NCBI GenBank assembly: GCA_003133225.1
Contig: PKWL01000013.1
Coordinates: 24,509 to 88,508, forward strand
Length of the DNA stretch: 64,000 nucleotides
Direction: 5' to 3'
DNA from: Janthinobacterium sp.
GTDB lineage: Bacteria > Pseudomonadota > Gammaproteobacteria > Burkholderiales > Burkholderiaceae_D
In this document: piece by piece, positions 53,229 to 62,252 of the stretch
Layout: each line of letters opens with the position of its first letter
Numbering within the stretch: position 1 is the stretch's first letter
The notes under the pieces: generated by a model
What the model was told of the DNA's origin: nothing
The model's database searches: none
The model's input: only the letters and a program-made list of their open reading frames with translations
Made by a program: the position numbers and the translations under genes

Positions 53229-54317
53229 ATGCCCAGGCCGATTGTTGCAACCATTCATCTCAATTCCATGAAACATAATCTGGCGCGGGCCAAGGCGTGC
53301 GCGCCGCGGGCCAAGGTGTGGGGCGTGGTGAAGGCCAACGCCTACGGGCACGGGCTGGAACGGGCCATGCGGGGCCTAGCCGGCGCCGACGGATTGGCCT
53401 TGATCGAGTTCGACAATGCGGTGCGCCTGCGCGAACTGGGCTGGACCAAGCCGATTCTGTTGTTGGAAGGCTTTTTTGAGCCGGCCGACCTGATCTTGAT
53501 GCTCGCCTACGGTTTTAACGGCGCCGTCCACTGCGTCGAGCAGATCGAGATGCTGGAGGCGGCCCGCCTGCCCGGGACCATCGACCTGCATCTGAAAATG
53601 AACACCGGCATGAACCGCCTCGGTTTCATGCCGCACGCATTCGCCACCGCCCACGCCCGCCTGCGCGCCATCCCGGCTGTGGGCCAAATCACTTTCATGA
53701 CGCACTTCGCCAATGCCGACGAGCTGAACCACTCGTATTTGCCCATGAGCGAACAGATCAGGCGTTTCAAGGCCGGGGTCGCCGGCCTGGAGGGGGCGTG
53801 CTGCGTGGCGAACTCGGCCGGTATGCTGCGCCAGGCCGATCTGGACCAGGAGCTAGTTAGCGACTGGGTACGGCCCGGCATCATGTTGTATGGCGCCTCG
53901 GCCGGAGGCAAGCCGGCCGCGGCCTTCGATCTGCTTCCCACCATGACCTTGGGCAGCGCCATCATCGGCGTGCAAGACATCGCCCCTGGCGATGCGGTCG
54001 GCTATGGCAGCCGGTACCAGGCTGACCGCGCGTTGCGCGTTGGCGTCATTGCCTGCGGTTATGCCGACGGCTATCCGCGCCATGCGGCGCACGGCACGCC
54101 GGTCTTGGTCGACGGTGTCAGAACCAGTCTGATTGGACGGGTGTCGATGGACATGATAACGGTCGACTTGAGTCCGGTGCCGGCGGCGCATCTGGGCAGC
54201 AAGGTGACCTTGTGGGGCGGCGCCTTGCCGATCGACGAGGTGGCGAGCGCCGCCGGCACCATAGGCTACGAGCTGATGTGCGCACTGGCGCCGCGCGTGC
54301 GCGTGGTGGAAGGTTAG
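53229..54317 (+). CDS. alr: Alanine racemase
   Basis: A 362-residue PLP enzyme making D-alanine for peptidoglycan. The PLP-binding Lys is in VWGVVKANAYGHG (about residue 35), and the catalytic Tyr is in the region DAVGYGSRYQADRALRVGVIACGYADGYPR. Other landmarks: HLKMNTGMNRLGF, VANSAGML, DWVRPGIMLYGASA, IGRVSMDMITVDL. Start ATG 53229, MPRPIVATIHLNSMKHNL. An intrinsic terminator-like structure follows. Confidence 0.95.
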   Translation: MPRPIVATIHLNSMKHNLARAKACAPRAKVWGVVKANAYGHGLERAMRGLAGADGLALIEFDNAVRLRELGWTKPILLLEGFFEPADLILMLAYGFNGAVHCVEQIEMLEAARLPGTIDLHLKMNTGMNRLGFMPHAFATAHARLRAIPAVGQITFMTHFANADELNHSYLPMSEQIRRFKAGVAGLEGACCVANSAGMLRQADLDQELVSDWVRPGIMLYGASAGGKPAAAFDLLPTMTLGSAIIGVQDIAPGDAVGYGSRYQADRALRVGVIACGYADGYPRHAAHGTPVLVDGVRTSLIGRVSMDMITVDLSPVPAAHLGSKVTLWGGALPIDEVASAAGTIGYELMCALAPRVRVVEG

Positions 54318-54333
54318 CGTTTCTTTATTAGTT

Positions 54334-54366
54334 GGCGGCGCCCAGATTGGCGCCGGCCTTATTTTT
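54334..54366 (+). terminator. Probable terminator of alr
   Basis: GGCGCC at 54337-54342 pairs with GGCGCC at 54349-54354 around a 6-nt loop, extended outward by C-G and G-C pairs with one bulged G. TTATTTTT (54359-54366) follows directly. It lies 17 nt behind the alr stop, 27 nt before radA. Confidence 0.6.
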
Positions 54367-54392
54367 CACCGTAGAGCTACCTATTTCCCCAC

Positions 54393-55769
54393 ATGGCCAA
54401 AGCGAGAACCAATTACAGCTGTACCGAGTGTGGCGGCATCGGCAATAAATGGAGCGGCCAGTGCCCTGCCTGCCAGCAGTGGAACACCCTGGTTGAAACC
54501 ATCGTCGAGACGGGCGCCGGCGATCGCTATTCAAGCATCGACCATCTGCCGCTGGCGCAGACGGCGCCCGTGCTCTCGCTGGCCGATATCGAAGCCATCG
54601 ACGCGCCCCGCTTTGGCACGGGCATCGATGAATTCGATCGCGTGCTTGGCGGCGGCCTGGTGGCGGGCGGCGTGGTGCTGATCGGCGGCGATCCTGGCAT
54701 CGGCAAGTCGACGCTGCTGTTGCAGGCGCTGGCCAATATGTCGCATGCGAAGAGCGTGCTCTACGTCAGCGGTGAGGAGTCGGGCGCGCAGATTGCCTTG
54801 CGCGCCAAACGGCTGCTGATTGAGGCTAAGGATCTGCGCCTGCAAGCGGAGATCCAGCTTGAAAAGATCCTTGCCACCTTGGCCGAGCTGAAGCCGCAAG
54901 TGGCCGTCATCGATTCGATCCAGACCGTCTATTCGGATGCGCTTAGCTCGGCCCCAGGCTCGGTGGCGCAGGTGCGCGAATGTGCCGCGCAGCTGACGCG
55001 GCTCGCCAAACGCAGCGGCATTACGATCATTTTGGTCGGTCACGTGACCAAAGAGGGCGCCCTAGCCGGCCCGCGCGTGCTCGAGCACATCGTCGACACC
55101 GTGCTGTATTTCGAGGGCGACGCCCATTCCAGCTTCCGCCTCGTGCGCGCGATCAAGAACCGCTTCGGCGCCATCAATGAGCTCGGCGTCTTTGCCATGA
55201 CGGAAAAGGGCTTGAAGGGGGTATCTAACCCGTCGGCCTTGTTCTTGTCTCAGCACGACAGCTTGGTGCCGGGTTCTTGCGTCATGGTCACCCAGGAGGG
55301 CACCCGCCCCTTGCTAGTCGAGATCCAGGCCTTGGTCGACACCAGCCATTTGCCGAACGCGCGCCGCTTGTCCGTCGGCCTTGAACAAAACCGGCTGGCG
55401 ATGCTGTTGGCGGTATTGCACCGGCATGCCGCCATCGCCGCATTCGACCAGGACGTCTTCATCAACGCTGTGGGCGGAGTGAAAATCACGGAACCGGCCG
55501 CCGACCTGGCCGTTTTGCTTGCAATTAACTCGTCGATGCGCAACAAGGCGTTGCCGCGCGGGCTCGTGGTTTTTGGCGAAGTGGGCTTGGCCGGCGAGAT
55601 CCGCCCCGCGCCGCGCGGCCAGGAACGCTTGCGCGAGGCGGCCAAGCTGGGCTTTTCAATGGCCATGATACCGAAAGCGAATATGCCAAAGTTGCCAATC
55701 GAGGGCATGAGCATCATCGCGGTCGAGCGCATCGACGAAGCCTTTAACCGTTTGCGCGAACACGAGTAA
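54393..55769 (+). CDS. radA: DNA repair protein RadA
   Basis: A 458-residue RecA-like branch-migration factor that promotes recombination intermediates' extension. N-terminal zinc finger YSCTECGGIGNKWSGQCPACQQWN (four Cys), Walker A GGDPGIGKSTLLLQ, the RadA-specific KNRFGAINELGVFAM (KNRFG motif) and a C-terminal Lon-protease-like domain (about residues 290-455: QEGTRPLLVEIQALVD, AVGGVKITEPAADLAVLLAI, PRGLVVFGEVGLAGEIRP). Start ATG 54393. Length is normal. Confidence 0.96.
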   Translation: MAKARTNYSCTECGGIGNKWSGQCPACQQWNTLVETIVETGAGDRYSSIDHLPLAQTAPVLSLADIEAIDAPRFGTGIDEFDRVLGGGLVAGGVVLIGGDPGIGKSTLLLQALANMSHAKSVLYVSGEESGAQIALRAKRLLIEAKDLRLQAEIQLEKILATLAELKPQVAVIDSIQTVYSDALSSAPGSVAQVRECAAQLTRLAKRSGITIILVGHVTKEGALAGPRVLEHIVDTVLYFEGDAHSSFRLVRAIKNRFGAINELGVFAMTEKGLKGVSNPSALFLSQHDSLVPGSCVMVTQEGTRPLLVEIQALVDTSHLPNARRLSVGLEQNRLAMLLAVLHRHAAIAAFDQDVFINAVGGVKITEPAADLAVLLAINSSMRNKALPRGLVVFGEVGLAGEIRPAPRGQERLREAAKLGFSMAMIPKANMPKLPIEGMSIIAVERIDEAFNRLREHE

Positions 55770-56373
55770 GCGCAACCCCCGAAGCTGGCGCTGGTGTCGT
55801 GCGGCGCCATCACGAACGGTTGATCGATTCCTCCATCACTCACCTGTTCCCGCCCTAGCGTTCATGTCGATTCGCCATTCGCGGCGGCGCGCCGCGCGCG
55901 GCGCACGAATGCCCACCTGGGGTGGAGCTAGCCAGGGCACTGACGCCGTGCATTAACCGTACTGATATGGGAAATGCCGACTTGGACGCCGGGAGTAACC
56001 GTAATTATTGCGTTGGTCGCTTTGAGTAACGACCTGCCTCAGTTGCCGACGCCATTCATGGCGCCGCCCATTGAAGGATAAAGACACCATCTCGCGCAAC
56101 ATTTCTTGCCAATGTGTCTTGGCCCTCGTGCACCAGGGCTCGCATGCGCCGGAAAGCCGCCGAGCCGTGCGATCAAGCGCAATACGCCATACGCAATACG
56201 CAATACTTCATTGAGGCGCGGCGGTTCCTTCGGCAGCGCCGTCTTGACCAATAAATAGGCGCCGCGAATTTTATGCGGGCGCAGAACTAGGCATCGAGCT
56301 CGGCGCGGTGCGGCCAAGTGGCGTCGAGTAGGGCGCCCGACTGGAAATCGCCTCTAAGGCCAAAGGGGGAGTT
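55770..56373. other. Intergenic region with a 7-bp tandem repeat
   Basis: About 600 bp between radA and the nrdG stop (convergent). No supported gene. At 56179-56206 there are four tandem copies of a 7-mer: GCAATAC, GCCATAC, GCAATAC, GCAATAC. A short run near 55860-55910 is rich in GCGC. No T-run terminator was found. Confidence 0.55.
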
Positions 56374-57090
56374 TTAAGCGCGCCGTAACGTAAAGTGGGG
56401 GAACAGTTGCGCCACCTGACGCAACAGCTGAGCACTTGGATACCCGGCCATGGCAACCGAATTTAGCGCAGCGTCCCCACTTCCCTGCGCCCGAAAAATC
56501 TGCAACACATAGTTTTGCACCCCCATCCGCGCCAAGCCTTGCGCCTGCGCCAGGACATCGGCCTCTGGCAGCAAGGCGGGGTGGATGGTGGTGCGAAACT
56601 CGTAGTTGACGCCACTTGCCAGGATTGCTTCGGCGGCCGCCAGCGCTTGAGCGCCGCTGGCGGCAATTTGCGTGATCCGCTCGTAATGCGCAAACGGCGC
56701 CTTGATGTCGAGTCCGACCCAGTCCAAGAGCGGCAATATTTCCGCCAGCCGTTTGGGATAGATCCCGGCCGTATGCAATCCAATATCGAACCCCAGTTTG
56801 CGCACGGCGCCGATGGCGCCGGCCAGCGCCGGATCGATGCTCGGCTCGCCGCCGCTAAATACGACCGCATCGATGAGCCCAACCCGCCGCCCAAGCCAAT
56901 CGAGCACCTGCTGCCATGCGATCGGACGGGCGCCCAGGCGCGGCTTCAAATGCGGGTTATGGCAATAGCCACAGCGCCACGGACAGCCTTGCACGAAAAT
57001 AACCGCGGCCAGTTGGCCCGGATAATCGGTGGCGGAAAACGGCGTCATGCCGCCCACGTTCAACGCTTTCAATCGGAACGCTGTGCGCAT
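56374..57090 (-). CDS. nrdG: Anaerobic ribonucleoside-triphosphate reductase activating protein
   Basis: A 238-residue radical-SAM enzyme that generates the glycyl radical on the class III ribonucleotide reductase. The [4Fe-4S] motif is CPWRCGYC (CxxxCxxC) in VIFVQGCPWRCGYCHNPHL at about residues 35-48; DAVVFSGGEPSID and FDIGLHTAGIYP follow. N-terminus LNVGGMTPFSATDYPGQLAAV is typical of the longer proteobacterial form. Its start lies 22 nt inside the 3' end of the small glycyl-radical ORF, so expression is coupled. Confidence 0.93.
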   Translation of the reverse strand: MRTAFRLKALNVGGMTPFSATDYPGQLAAVIFVQGCPWRCGYCHNPHLKPRLGARPIAWQQVLDWLGRRVGLIDAVVFSGGEPSIDPALAGAIGAVRKLGFDIGLHTAGIYPKRLAEILPLLDWVGLDIKAPFAHYERITQIAASGAQALAAAEAILASGVNYEFRTTIHPALLPEADVLAQAQGLARMGVQNYVLQIFRAQGSGDAALNSVAMAGYPSAQLLRQVAQLFPHFTLRRA

Positions 57091-57257
57091 TCTTCGTTGA
57101 AATACCGGCGTTCATGGAACTCCGCCTTTTTGCCGATATTAAATGACGATAACGGCCGGTGATAGCCCATCACGCGGGTCCAGATTTCGCAGGGCTGGCG
57201 TTCTTCGTCGCTCAAGCTGATCCCTTGGTGGGCATTCGGATTACTAAGTTCAGTCAT
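57069..57257 (-). CDS. Separate glycyl-radical segment of class III ribonucleotide reductase (probable)
   Basis: A 62-residue protein (MTELSNPNAHQGIS...). After about residue 20 it reads ERQPCEIWTRVMGYHRPLSS followed by FNIGKKAEFHERRYF. The core TRVMGY matches the glycyl-radical loop RV(C/S/A)GY that ends ordinary NrdD proteins, the Gly being the radical carrier, and RP-x-SxFN-x-GK is the usual continuation. The upstream nrdD ORF ends without this segment, just after its Cys-rich zinc region. This ORF has its own TAGGAAAT ribosome binding site and ATG 9 nt behind the nrdD stop, and overlaps nrdG. It should assemble with NrdD to restore the active site (inference). Confidence 0.8.
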   Translation of the reverse strand: MTELSNPNAHQGISLSDEERQPCEIWTRVMGYHRPLSSFNIGKKAEFHERRYFNEECAQRSD

Positions 57258-57266
57258 GGTTATTTC

Positions 57267-59279
57267 CTAGGAGATTGAAGTTTGTTTACGGGCGATGATG
57301 TCGTCATCGCATTTTGGACAAAATGCGTGGCTGCCGGCCAGATAACCATGTTTCGGACAGATCGAAAACGTTGGCGTGACCGTGATATACGGCATCGAAA
57401 AACGACTGAGCGCGCGCTTTACCAGGGTGCGGCAAGCGTTTGCGCTGGACAGCGGCTCGTTCATATACAGATGCAAGACGGTGCCGCCCGTATATTTGCG
57501 CTGTAGTGCATCTTGCCGTTCCAGCGCTTCGAATGGATCATCCGTGAATCCGACCGGCAGTTGCGACGAGTTGGTGTAATACGGCATATCTTCAGTTCCC
57601 GCCTGCAAGATGGCGGGAAAACGCTTGCGATCTTCTTTGGCAAATCGATAGGTGGTGCCTTCGGCCGGGGTTGCTTCCAGGTTGTACATATTGCCCGTCT
57701 CTTCCTGAAACACCAGCATTCGCGCGCGCACATGATCGAGCAAGCGCAGCGCGAACGCATGCCCCCACTCGCTCGTGATGTCGTGCGCGCCATCAGTGAA
57801 GTTACGAATCATTTCATTAATGCCATTGACGCCGAGCGTGGAAAAATGATTGCGCAAGGTGCCAAGATAGCGCTTGGTATACGGGAACAAGCCATGGTCC
57901 ATGTAACGCTGGATCACTTTGCGCTTGATTTCCAAGCTGATTTGGCCAAGCTCTAGCAAAGCGTCCATGCGCTGCAACAGTGCGTCTTCGTCGCCTTTGT
58001 AAAGGTAACCCAAACGTGCGCAATTGATCGTCACCACGCCCAGCGAACCGGTTTGCTCGGCTGAACCGAACAAACCGTTGCCGCGCTTGAGCAATTCGCG
58101 CAAGTCCAGCTGCAAGCGACAGCACATCGAGCGGATCATGCTCGGTTTCAGCTCCGAATTAATGAAATTCTGGAAATAGGGCAAGCCGTAACGTGCCGTC
58201 ATTTCAAACAACAAAGTAGCGTTGGGACTGTCCCAATCGAAATCCGGCGTGATGTTGTAGGTAGGAATGGGAAAGGTGAAGACCCGTCCCTTGGCATCGC
58301 CCGCCATCATGACTTCGATGTAGGCGCGGTTGATCATATCCATCTCACGCTGCAAGTCGCCATAGGCGAATGGCATTTCCACGCCGCCGATCAGCGGCAC
58401 CTGAGCCCGCAAGTCCTCGGGACACACCCAGTCGAAGGTAAGGTTGGTAAACGGGGTTTGGGTGCCCCAGCGCGAGGGCACATTGAGGTTGTAAATCAGC
58501 TCCTGGATATGCTGCTTGACGCTGGCATAATCGAGTTGATCGTTGCGGATATACGGCGCCATGTAGGTATCAAACGAGCTAAATGCCTGCGCGCCGGCCC
58601 ATTCATTTTGCAAAGTGCCCAGGAAGTTGACGATTTGCCCGACTGCGCTCGACATATGCTTGGGCGCTCCCGATTCGACTTTGCCCGGCACCCCGTTCAA
58701 GCCTTCGCTAAGCAGCGTGCGTAGCGACCAGCCGGCGCAGTAACCGGAGAGCATGTCGAGATCGTGGATGTGCAAATCGGCGTTGCGATGGGCCTCGCCC
58801 ACGGCTGGCGGATAGACATGGCTGAGCCAGTAATTGGCGATCACTTTGCCCGAGACATTCAAGATCAGGCCACCCAGCGAATATCCCTGATTGGCATTTG
58901 CGTTGACGCGCCAGTCAATCTTATCTAGGTACTCGTTGATCGAGGCCTCGACATCCACCAGCGTCTTGCGGTCGCCACGCAATGTGCTGTGCTGCTCGCG
59001 ATAGACGATATAGGCCCGTAGCGTCTTGCGGTAGCCGGCATCAAACAGCACCGTCTCCACTGCATCTTGAATCTGTTCGATGTGCGGTGCGCCGCCATGC
59101 AGCGCTATCTTCTGGTCCACGATTTGCTGGGTCAGTAACTGCGCCTTCGTGCCGCCGAATTCGCCGGCGGCTTGCCCGGCACGCAACAGTGCCGACGCGA
59201 TCTTGCTGGAATTAAATTGCTTGATGCTACCGTCGCGTTTGATGACTTGGGTCAGAAACGATATTGCTTGCGCTGCCAT
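57267..59279 (-). CDS. nrdD: Anaerobic (class III) ribonucleoside-triphosphate reductase, large chain lacking the glycyl-radical tail
   Basis: A 670-residue enzyme making dNTPs without oxygen. N-terminal ATP-cone (about residues 8-100: VIKRDGSIKQFNSSKIASALLRAG). The ten-stranded barrel core contains DLHIHDLDMLSGYCAGWSL, LQNEWAGAQAFSSFDTYMAP, GTQTPFTNLTFDW and GVVTINCARLGYL with the active-site Cys. Near the end SRFSMPYITVTPTFSICPKHGYLAGSHAFCPKC is the zinc-binding region; then the protein stops at ARKQTSIS without the glycyl-radical motif. That motif is on the next small ORF. A perfect AGGAGG precedes the ATG. Confidence 0.94.
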   Translation of the reverse strand: MAAQAISFLTQVIKRDGSIKQFNSSKIASALLRAGQAAGEFGGTKAQLLTQQIVDQKIALHGGAPHIEQIQDAVETVLFDAGYRKTLRAYIVYREQHSTLRGDRKTLVDVEASINEYLDKIDWRVNANANQGYSLGGLILNVSGKVIANYWLSHVYPPAVGEAHRNADLHIHDLDMLSGYCAGWSLRTLLSEGLNGVPGKVESGAPKHMSSAVGQIVNFLGTLQNEWAGAQAFSSFDTYMAPYIRNDQLDYASVKQHIQELIYNLNVPSRWGTQTPFTNLTFDWVCPEDLRAQVPLIGGVEMPFAYGDLQREMDMINRAYIEVMMAGDAKGRVFTFPIPTYNITPDFDWDSPNATLLFEMTARYGLPYFQNFINSELKPSMIRSMCCRLQLDLRELLKRGNGLFGSAEQTGSLGVVTINCARLGYLYKGDEDALLQRMDALLELGQISLEIKRKVIQRYMDHGLFPYTKRYLGTLRNHFSTLGVNGINEMIRNFTDGAHDITSEWGHAFALRLLDHVRARMLVFQEETGNMYNLEATPAEGTTYRFAKEDRKRFPAILQAGTEDMPYYTNSSQLPVGFTDDPFEALERQDALQRKYTGGTVLHLYMNEPLSSANACRTLVKRALSRFSMPYITVTPTFSICPKHGYLAGSHAFCPKCDDDIIARKQTSIS

Positions 59280-59837
59280 TACGCCTCCTTATAACACTAC
59301 ATATTGATGTTTAATATAGAGTAAATACTAAATGTAGCTTCGTAAAGCAAAATAGACGCATTTTTTGAATCTCTTGATTTGAAATAGTTTTCAGCTGGGC
59401 CGGTCCTTTCCCGCAATAAATAGCCCATCACCACGACGCTGACGGTTTGCGCCAAATCCGTGGCCGGCAATCGCGAGGAGAAAACTGAAATGCTCGTGCC
59501 GCATTCGATTTCCTGGGCCAGGCACAGCAACGCCTCAAGGAAGCAGACAGGCGACAGCCGGCATCGAGCCGCCACAAATTGACATAAATCAATTCAATAA
59601 AATTGATTTATAGCAATATACGTACGGTGCGCAAATTACATCGAGTCAGGTGCCAGACAGAGCATTAACGCGTTGGAATGGGGTAGGCAGTAGCGGGCGG
59701 GATCACATTCAACGACGAGCAAGTCAAGGCCACTTGCCAAAATGGGGGGCGGGGGCGGCGCAAGATGCCACCCATCGTGCCTAACCTGATCCAACGAGTC
59801 TTCGCACTCATCCCATGGTCTTCAATTAGGGTAATAA
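59280..59837. other. Divergent regulatory region between nrdD and the chemoreceptor gene
   Basis: About 560 bp without a gene. The 65 bp next to nrdD are AT-rich, with TATATT suited to a -10 on the minus strand. A second AT-rich patch at 59579-59640 carries FNR-like sites and a strong inverted repeat. Open frames on the minus strand here are unsupported. Confidence 0.6.
59579..59616. promoter_or_regulatory. FNR-like boxes within an 11-bp inverted repeat
   Basis: TTGACATAAATCAA (59579-59592) and TTGATTTATAGCAA (59603-59616) each differ from the FNR consensus TTGAT-N4-ATCAA by one base. They overlap a perfect inverted repeat: ATAAATCAATT (59584-59594) and AATTGATTTAT (59601-59611) with a 6-nt spacer. 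The position is about 300 bp from nrdD and about 220 bp from the chemoreceptor gene, so either could be the target. Confidence 0.45.
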
Positions 59838-61583
59838 ATGAAAATTCGAAATTTAAAAATTGGCACCCGCCTGGGCGCCGGCTTCGGCATCGTGCTGCTA
59901 CTGCTGGTGGCGATTGCGGGGCTAGGCATTAGCCGCATGGCGCTGCTCCAGGATCGTATGGACGGCATCACCCAAGTTAATGATGTCGAAATGCAATTAT
60001 CGACGGTCATGCTTCAAACCACGTTTGAACGATCGATTGCCGTGCGCAATTTGGTAATCTTGACAGAGGAAGCGGACAAGAAACCGGAGGCCTTGCGTAT
60101 CGACGAGCAGGCGGCCAGGTATGCAAGAGCCGAAAATAAGTTAAATAAGAGTTTTATGAGTCACGCCAGCACGACGGACGAAGAAAAATCGGCGCTGCTA
60201 AAAATTAAGGAGTTTGAATCCGCCGCCACTCCGGTATTGGCAAAAGCGGTGGGGCTGGCGTTGCTGAACAAAGGGGAGGACGCAACCAAAGTGTTGATAA
60301 AAGATTATCGCCCGCTCCAGTCCAAAGGGAGAACCGCCTTGTCTGATTTGGTTGACCTGGAAAATAAAATCAAAGAACAAGATGTGGCCGATGCGCAGCA
60401 GGCCTATGCCCGCGCGCGCATCCTGATGCTGACATTAACGGGATTGGCCATCATACTGGGCGCCGGCATCGCCCGCTTCATCACGCACGGCATTACCGTT
60501 CCCATTAAAGCGGCGGTGGCCTTGGTGCAGACGGTCGCTAGCGGTGACTTGAGCTGCCGCATCGACGTCAATTCGGCGGACGAAACCGGTCAATTATTAC
60601 AGGCGCTCGAGGGCATGAACGGAAGTTTGTTCAAAATCGTCGGCGACGTGCGCACTAGCGCCGATACCATCGCCACAGCATCGAGCCAGGTCGCGGCCGG
60701 CAACCTTGATTTGTCTTCGCGCACCGAGCAGCAAGCTAGTTCGCTGGAGGAAACAGCGTCGTCGATGGAAGAACTGACGGGTACGGTGAAGCAAAACGCC
60801 GACAATGCGCGTCAAGCCAACCAGCTGGCCGTGTCAGCGTCCGCAGTTGCGCTCAAGGGCGGCGCCGTTGTGTCGCAGGTGATCGATACGATGGCCTCGA
60901 TCAATGCGTCGTCGAAAAAGATCGTCGACATCATCAGCGTGATCGATGGCATCGCATTCCAGACCAATATCCTGGCGTTGAACGCTGCCGTGGAAGCAGC
61001 GCGCGCCGGCGAAGAGGGGCGTGGTTTCGCCGTCGTGGCGAGCGAAGTGCGCAGCTTAGCGCAGCGCTCGGCGGCGGCCGCCAAAGAAATCAAGGCGCTG
61101 ATCGGCGACTCGGTCGAGAAAGTCGATGCCGGCGCCAAGCTGGTTAATCAAGCTGGCGCCACCATGGACGAGATCGTGGAAAGCGTGACAAGAGTGACTG
61201 ACATCATTGGGGAAATCACGGCTGCCAGCGCCGAGCAGAGCATGGGCATCGAGCAAATCAACGAGGCGATTGCACAAATGGATCAAGTCACCCAGCAAAA
61301 TGCCGCGTTGGTGGAAGAGGCTGCCGCAGCGGCAGAGTCTTTGCAAGATCAGGCCGGCACCTTGGCGCAGGTGGTTAGCGTATTCAAGCTCGATGGCGCC
61401 AGCATCCCGCCCGTGGCTAAGCACAGCGCGGTGCCGCGTCGGGTAGCGGCGCCAAGCTTGCCAGCAAAAGCACGCTCACTGCATGTTGCGTCAGCTAATT
61501 TAACGCACAGCTCTGCTTCTTCTGCAAGGCGATCAGTGGCTGCCCCTACAGCCGTCGGTGGCGGCGAATGGGAAGAGTTTTAG
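59838..61583 (+). CDS. Methyl-accepting chemotaxis protein
   Basis: A 581-residue inner-membrane chemoreceptor. Two transmembrane helices (about residues 11-33 and 192-211) bracket a four-helix-bundle periplasmic sensor. A HAMP domain (about 212-265) is followed by the signalling domain, with adaptation helices ([22 protein letters not shown]) and the hairpin tip [44 protein letters not shown]. The protein ends GGGEWEEF, an xWxxF pentapeptide for tethering CheR/CheB, joined by a flexible Ser/Ala linker. Ligand unknown. No che genes are adjacent. Confidence 0.94.
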   Translation: MKIRNLKIGTRLGAGFGIVLLLLVAIAGLGISRMALLQDRMDGITQVNDVEMQLSTVMLQTTFERSIAVRNLVILTEEADKKPEALRIDEQAARYARAENKLNKSFMSHASTTDEEKSALLKIKEFESAATPVLAKAVGLALLNKGEDATKVLIKDYRPLQSKGRTALSDLVDLENKIKEQDVADAQQAYARARILMLTLTGLAIILGAGIARFITHGITVPIKAAVALVQTVASGDLSCRIDVNSADETGQLLQALEGMNGSLFKIVGDVRTSADTIATASSQVAAGNLDLSSRTEQQASSLEETASSMEELTGTVKQNADNARQANQLAVSASAVALKGGAVVSQVIDTMASINASSKKIVDIISVIDGIAFQTNILALNAAVEAARAGEEGRGFAVVASEVRSLAQRSAAAAKEIKALIGDSVEKVDAGAKLVNQAGATMDEIVESVTRVTDIIGEITAASAEQSMGIEQINEAIAQMDQVTQQNAALVEEAAAAAESLQDQAGTLAQVVSVFKLDGASIPPVAKHSAVPRRVAAPSLPAKARSLHVASANLTHSSASSARRSVAAPTAVGGGEWEEF

Positions 61584-62252
61584 TATAAAGTATTTAAACT
61601 CCAATCTAGCTCCAGCAAATTTGGCGGCTGGCGACACAGGCCCCTCCTCATCAAAAGTGCCGCCTATGGAAGCTCCCTCCCACGCGGTGAAATCTCATTG
61701 TACGACTGTGTGGCCGGCACCAGAAAATCGCTCAAACTCATCGTGCATAAGGTACCAAAAGAGGCGCGGCGGTATGACGTTATGGCAATTTTCAAAGGCG
61801 AATGGTGACCGTTTCGACCCCATCTGGCGCCTGGCGGCGATAGGTATCGATGGATGCCGGCGCCCCGTTCCACGTTCCATATAGATCGCCGAGCGGGTAG
61901 CTTGCTAGGGTCAGGCGGAATCGGGTCCCGTTGGGAGCCGCCCACATGCTTGTCAATATCGTAATGCTCGTGTCGGATTTCACACGGGTAAGGTGGTACC
62001 GCCGCCGCCCCATGTCGTTCATGCATTTTCAAAAATCATACGCCGATGCGGGCGTTCTTCCCATATTTTGGACGGACCTGTCCGTTAGCTTCCCTGTTTT
62101 CCAAAGAGATACCCTGAAACTAGCACTTGCGGATGGCTTGCCGCATAAGCAGGCGTTGGCACGGCCTTTGCTATGTACAGCTCGACGGCACATCGCACGG
62201 ATAAGCGCCGGCCCGCATTTACCCATGGCAACTAAATTTAAGGAGATTTCAA
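61584..62252. other. Intergenic region before the symporter gene
   Basis: About 670 bp with no supported gene. Minus-strand frames (for example 61792-62022) lack ribosome binding sites and family resemblance. It should hold the promoter of the downstream symporter; AAGGAG just before 62253 is its Shine-Dalgarno. Confidence 0.5.

Noticed and set aside
61664..62032. Minus-strand ORFs between the chemoreceptor and the symporter
   Set aside because: Two overlapping frames with no ribosome binding site, and neither yields a recognisable protein.
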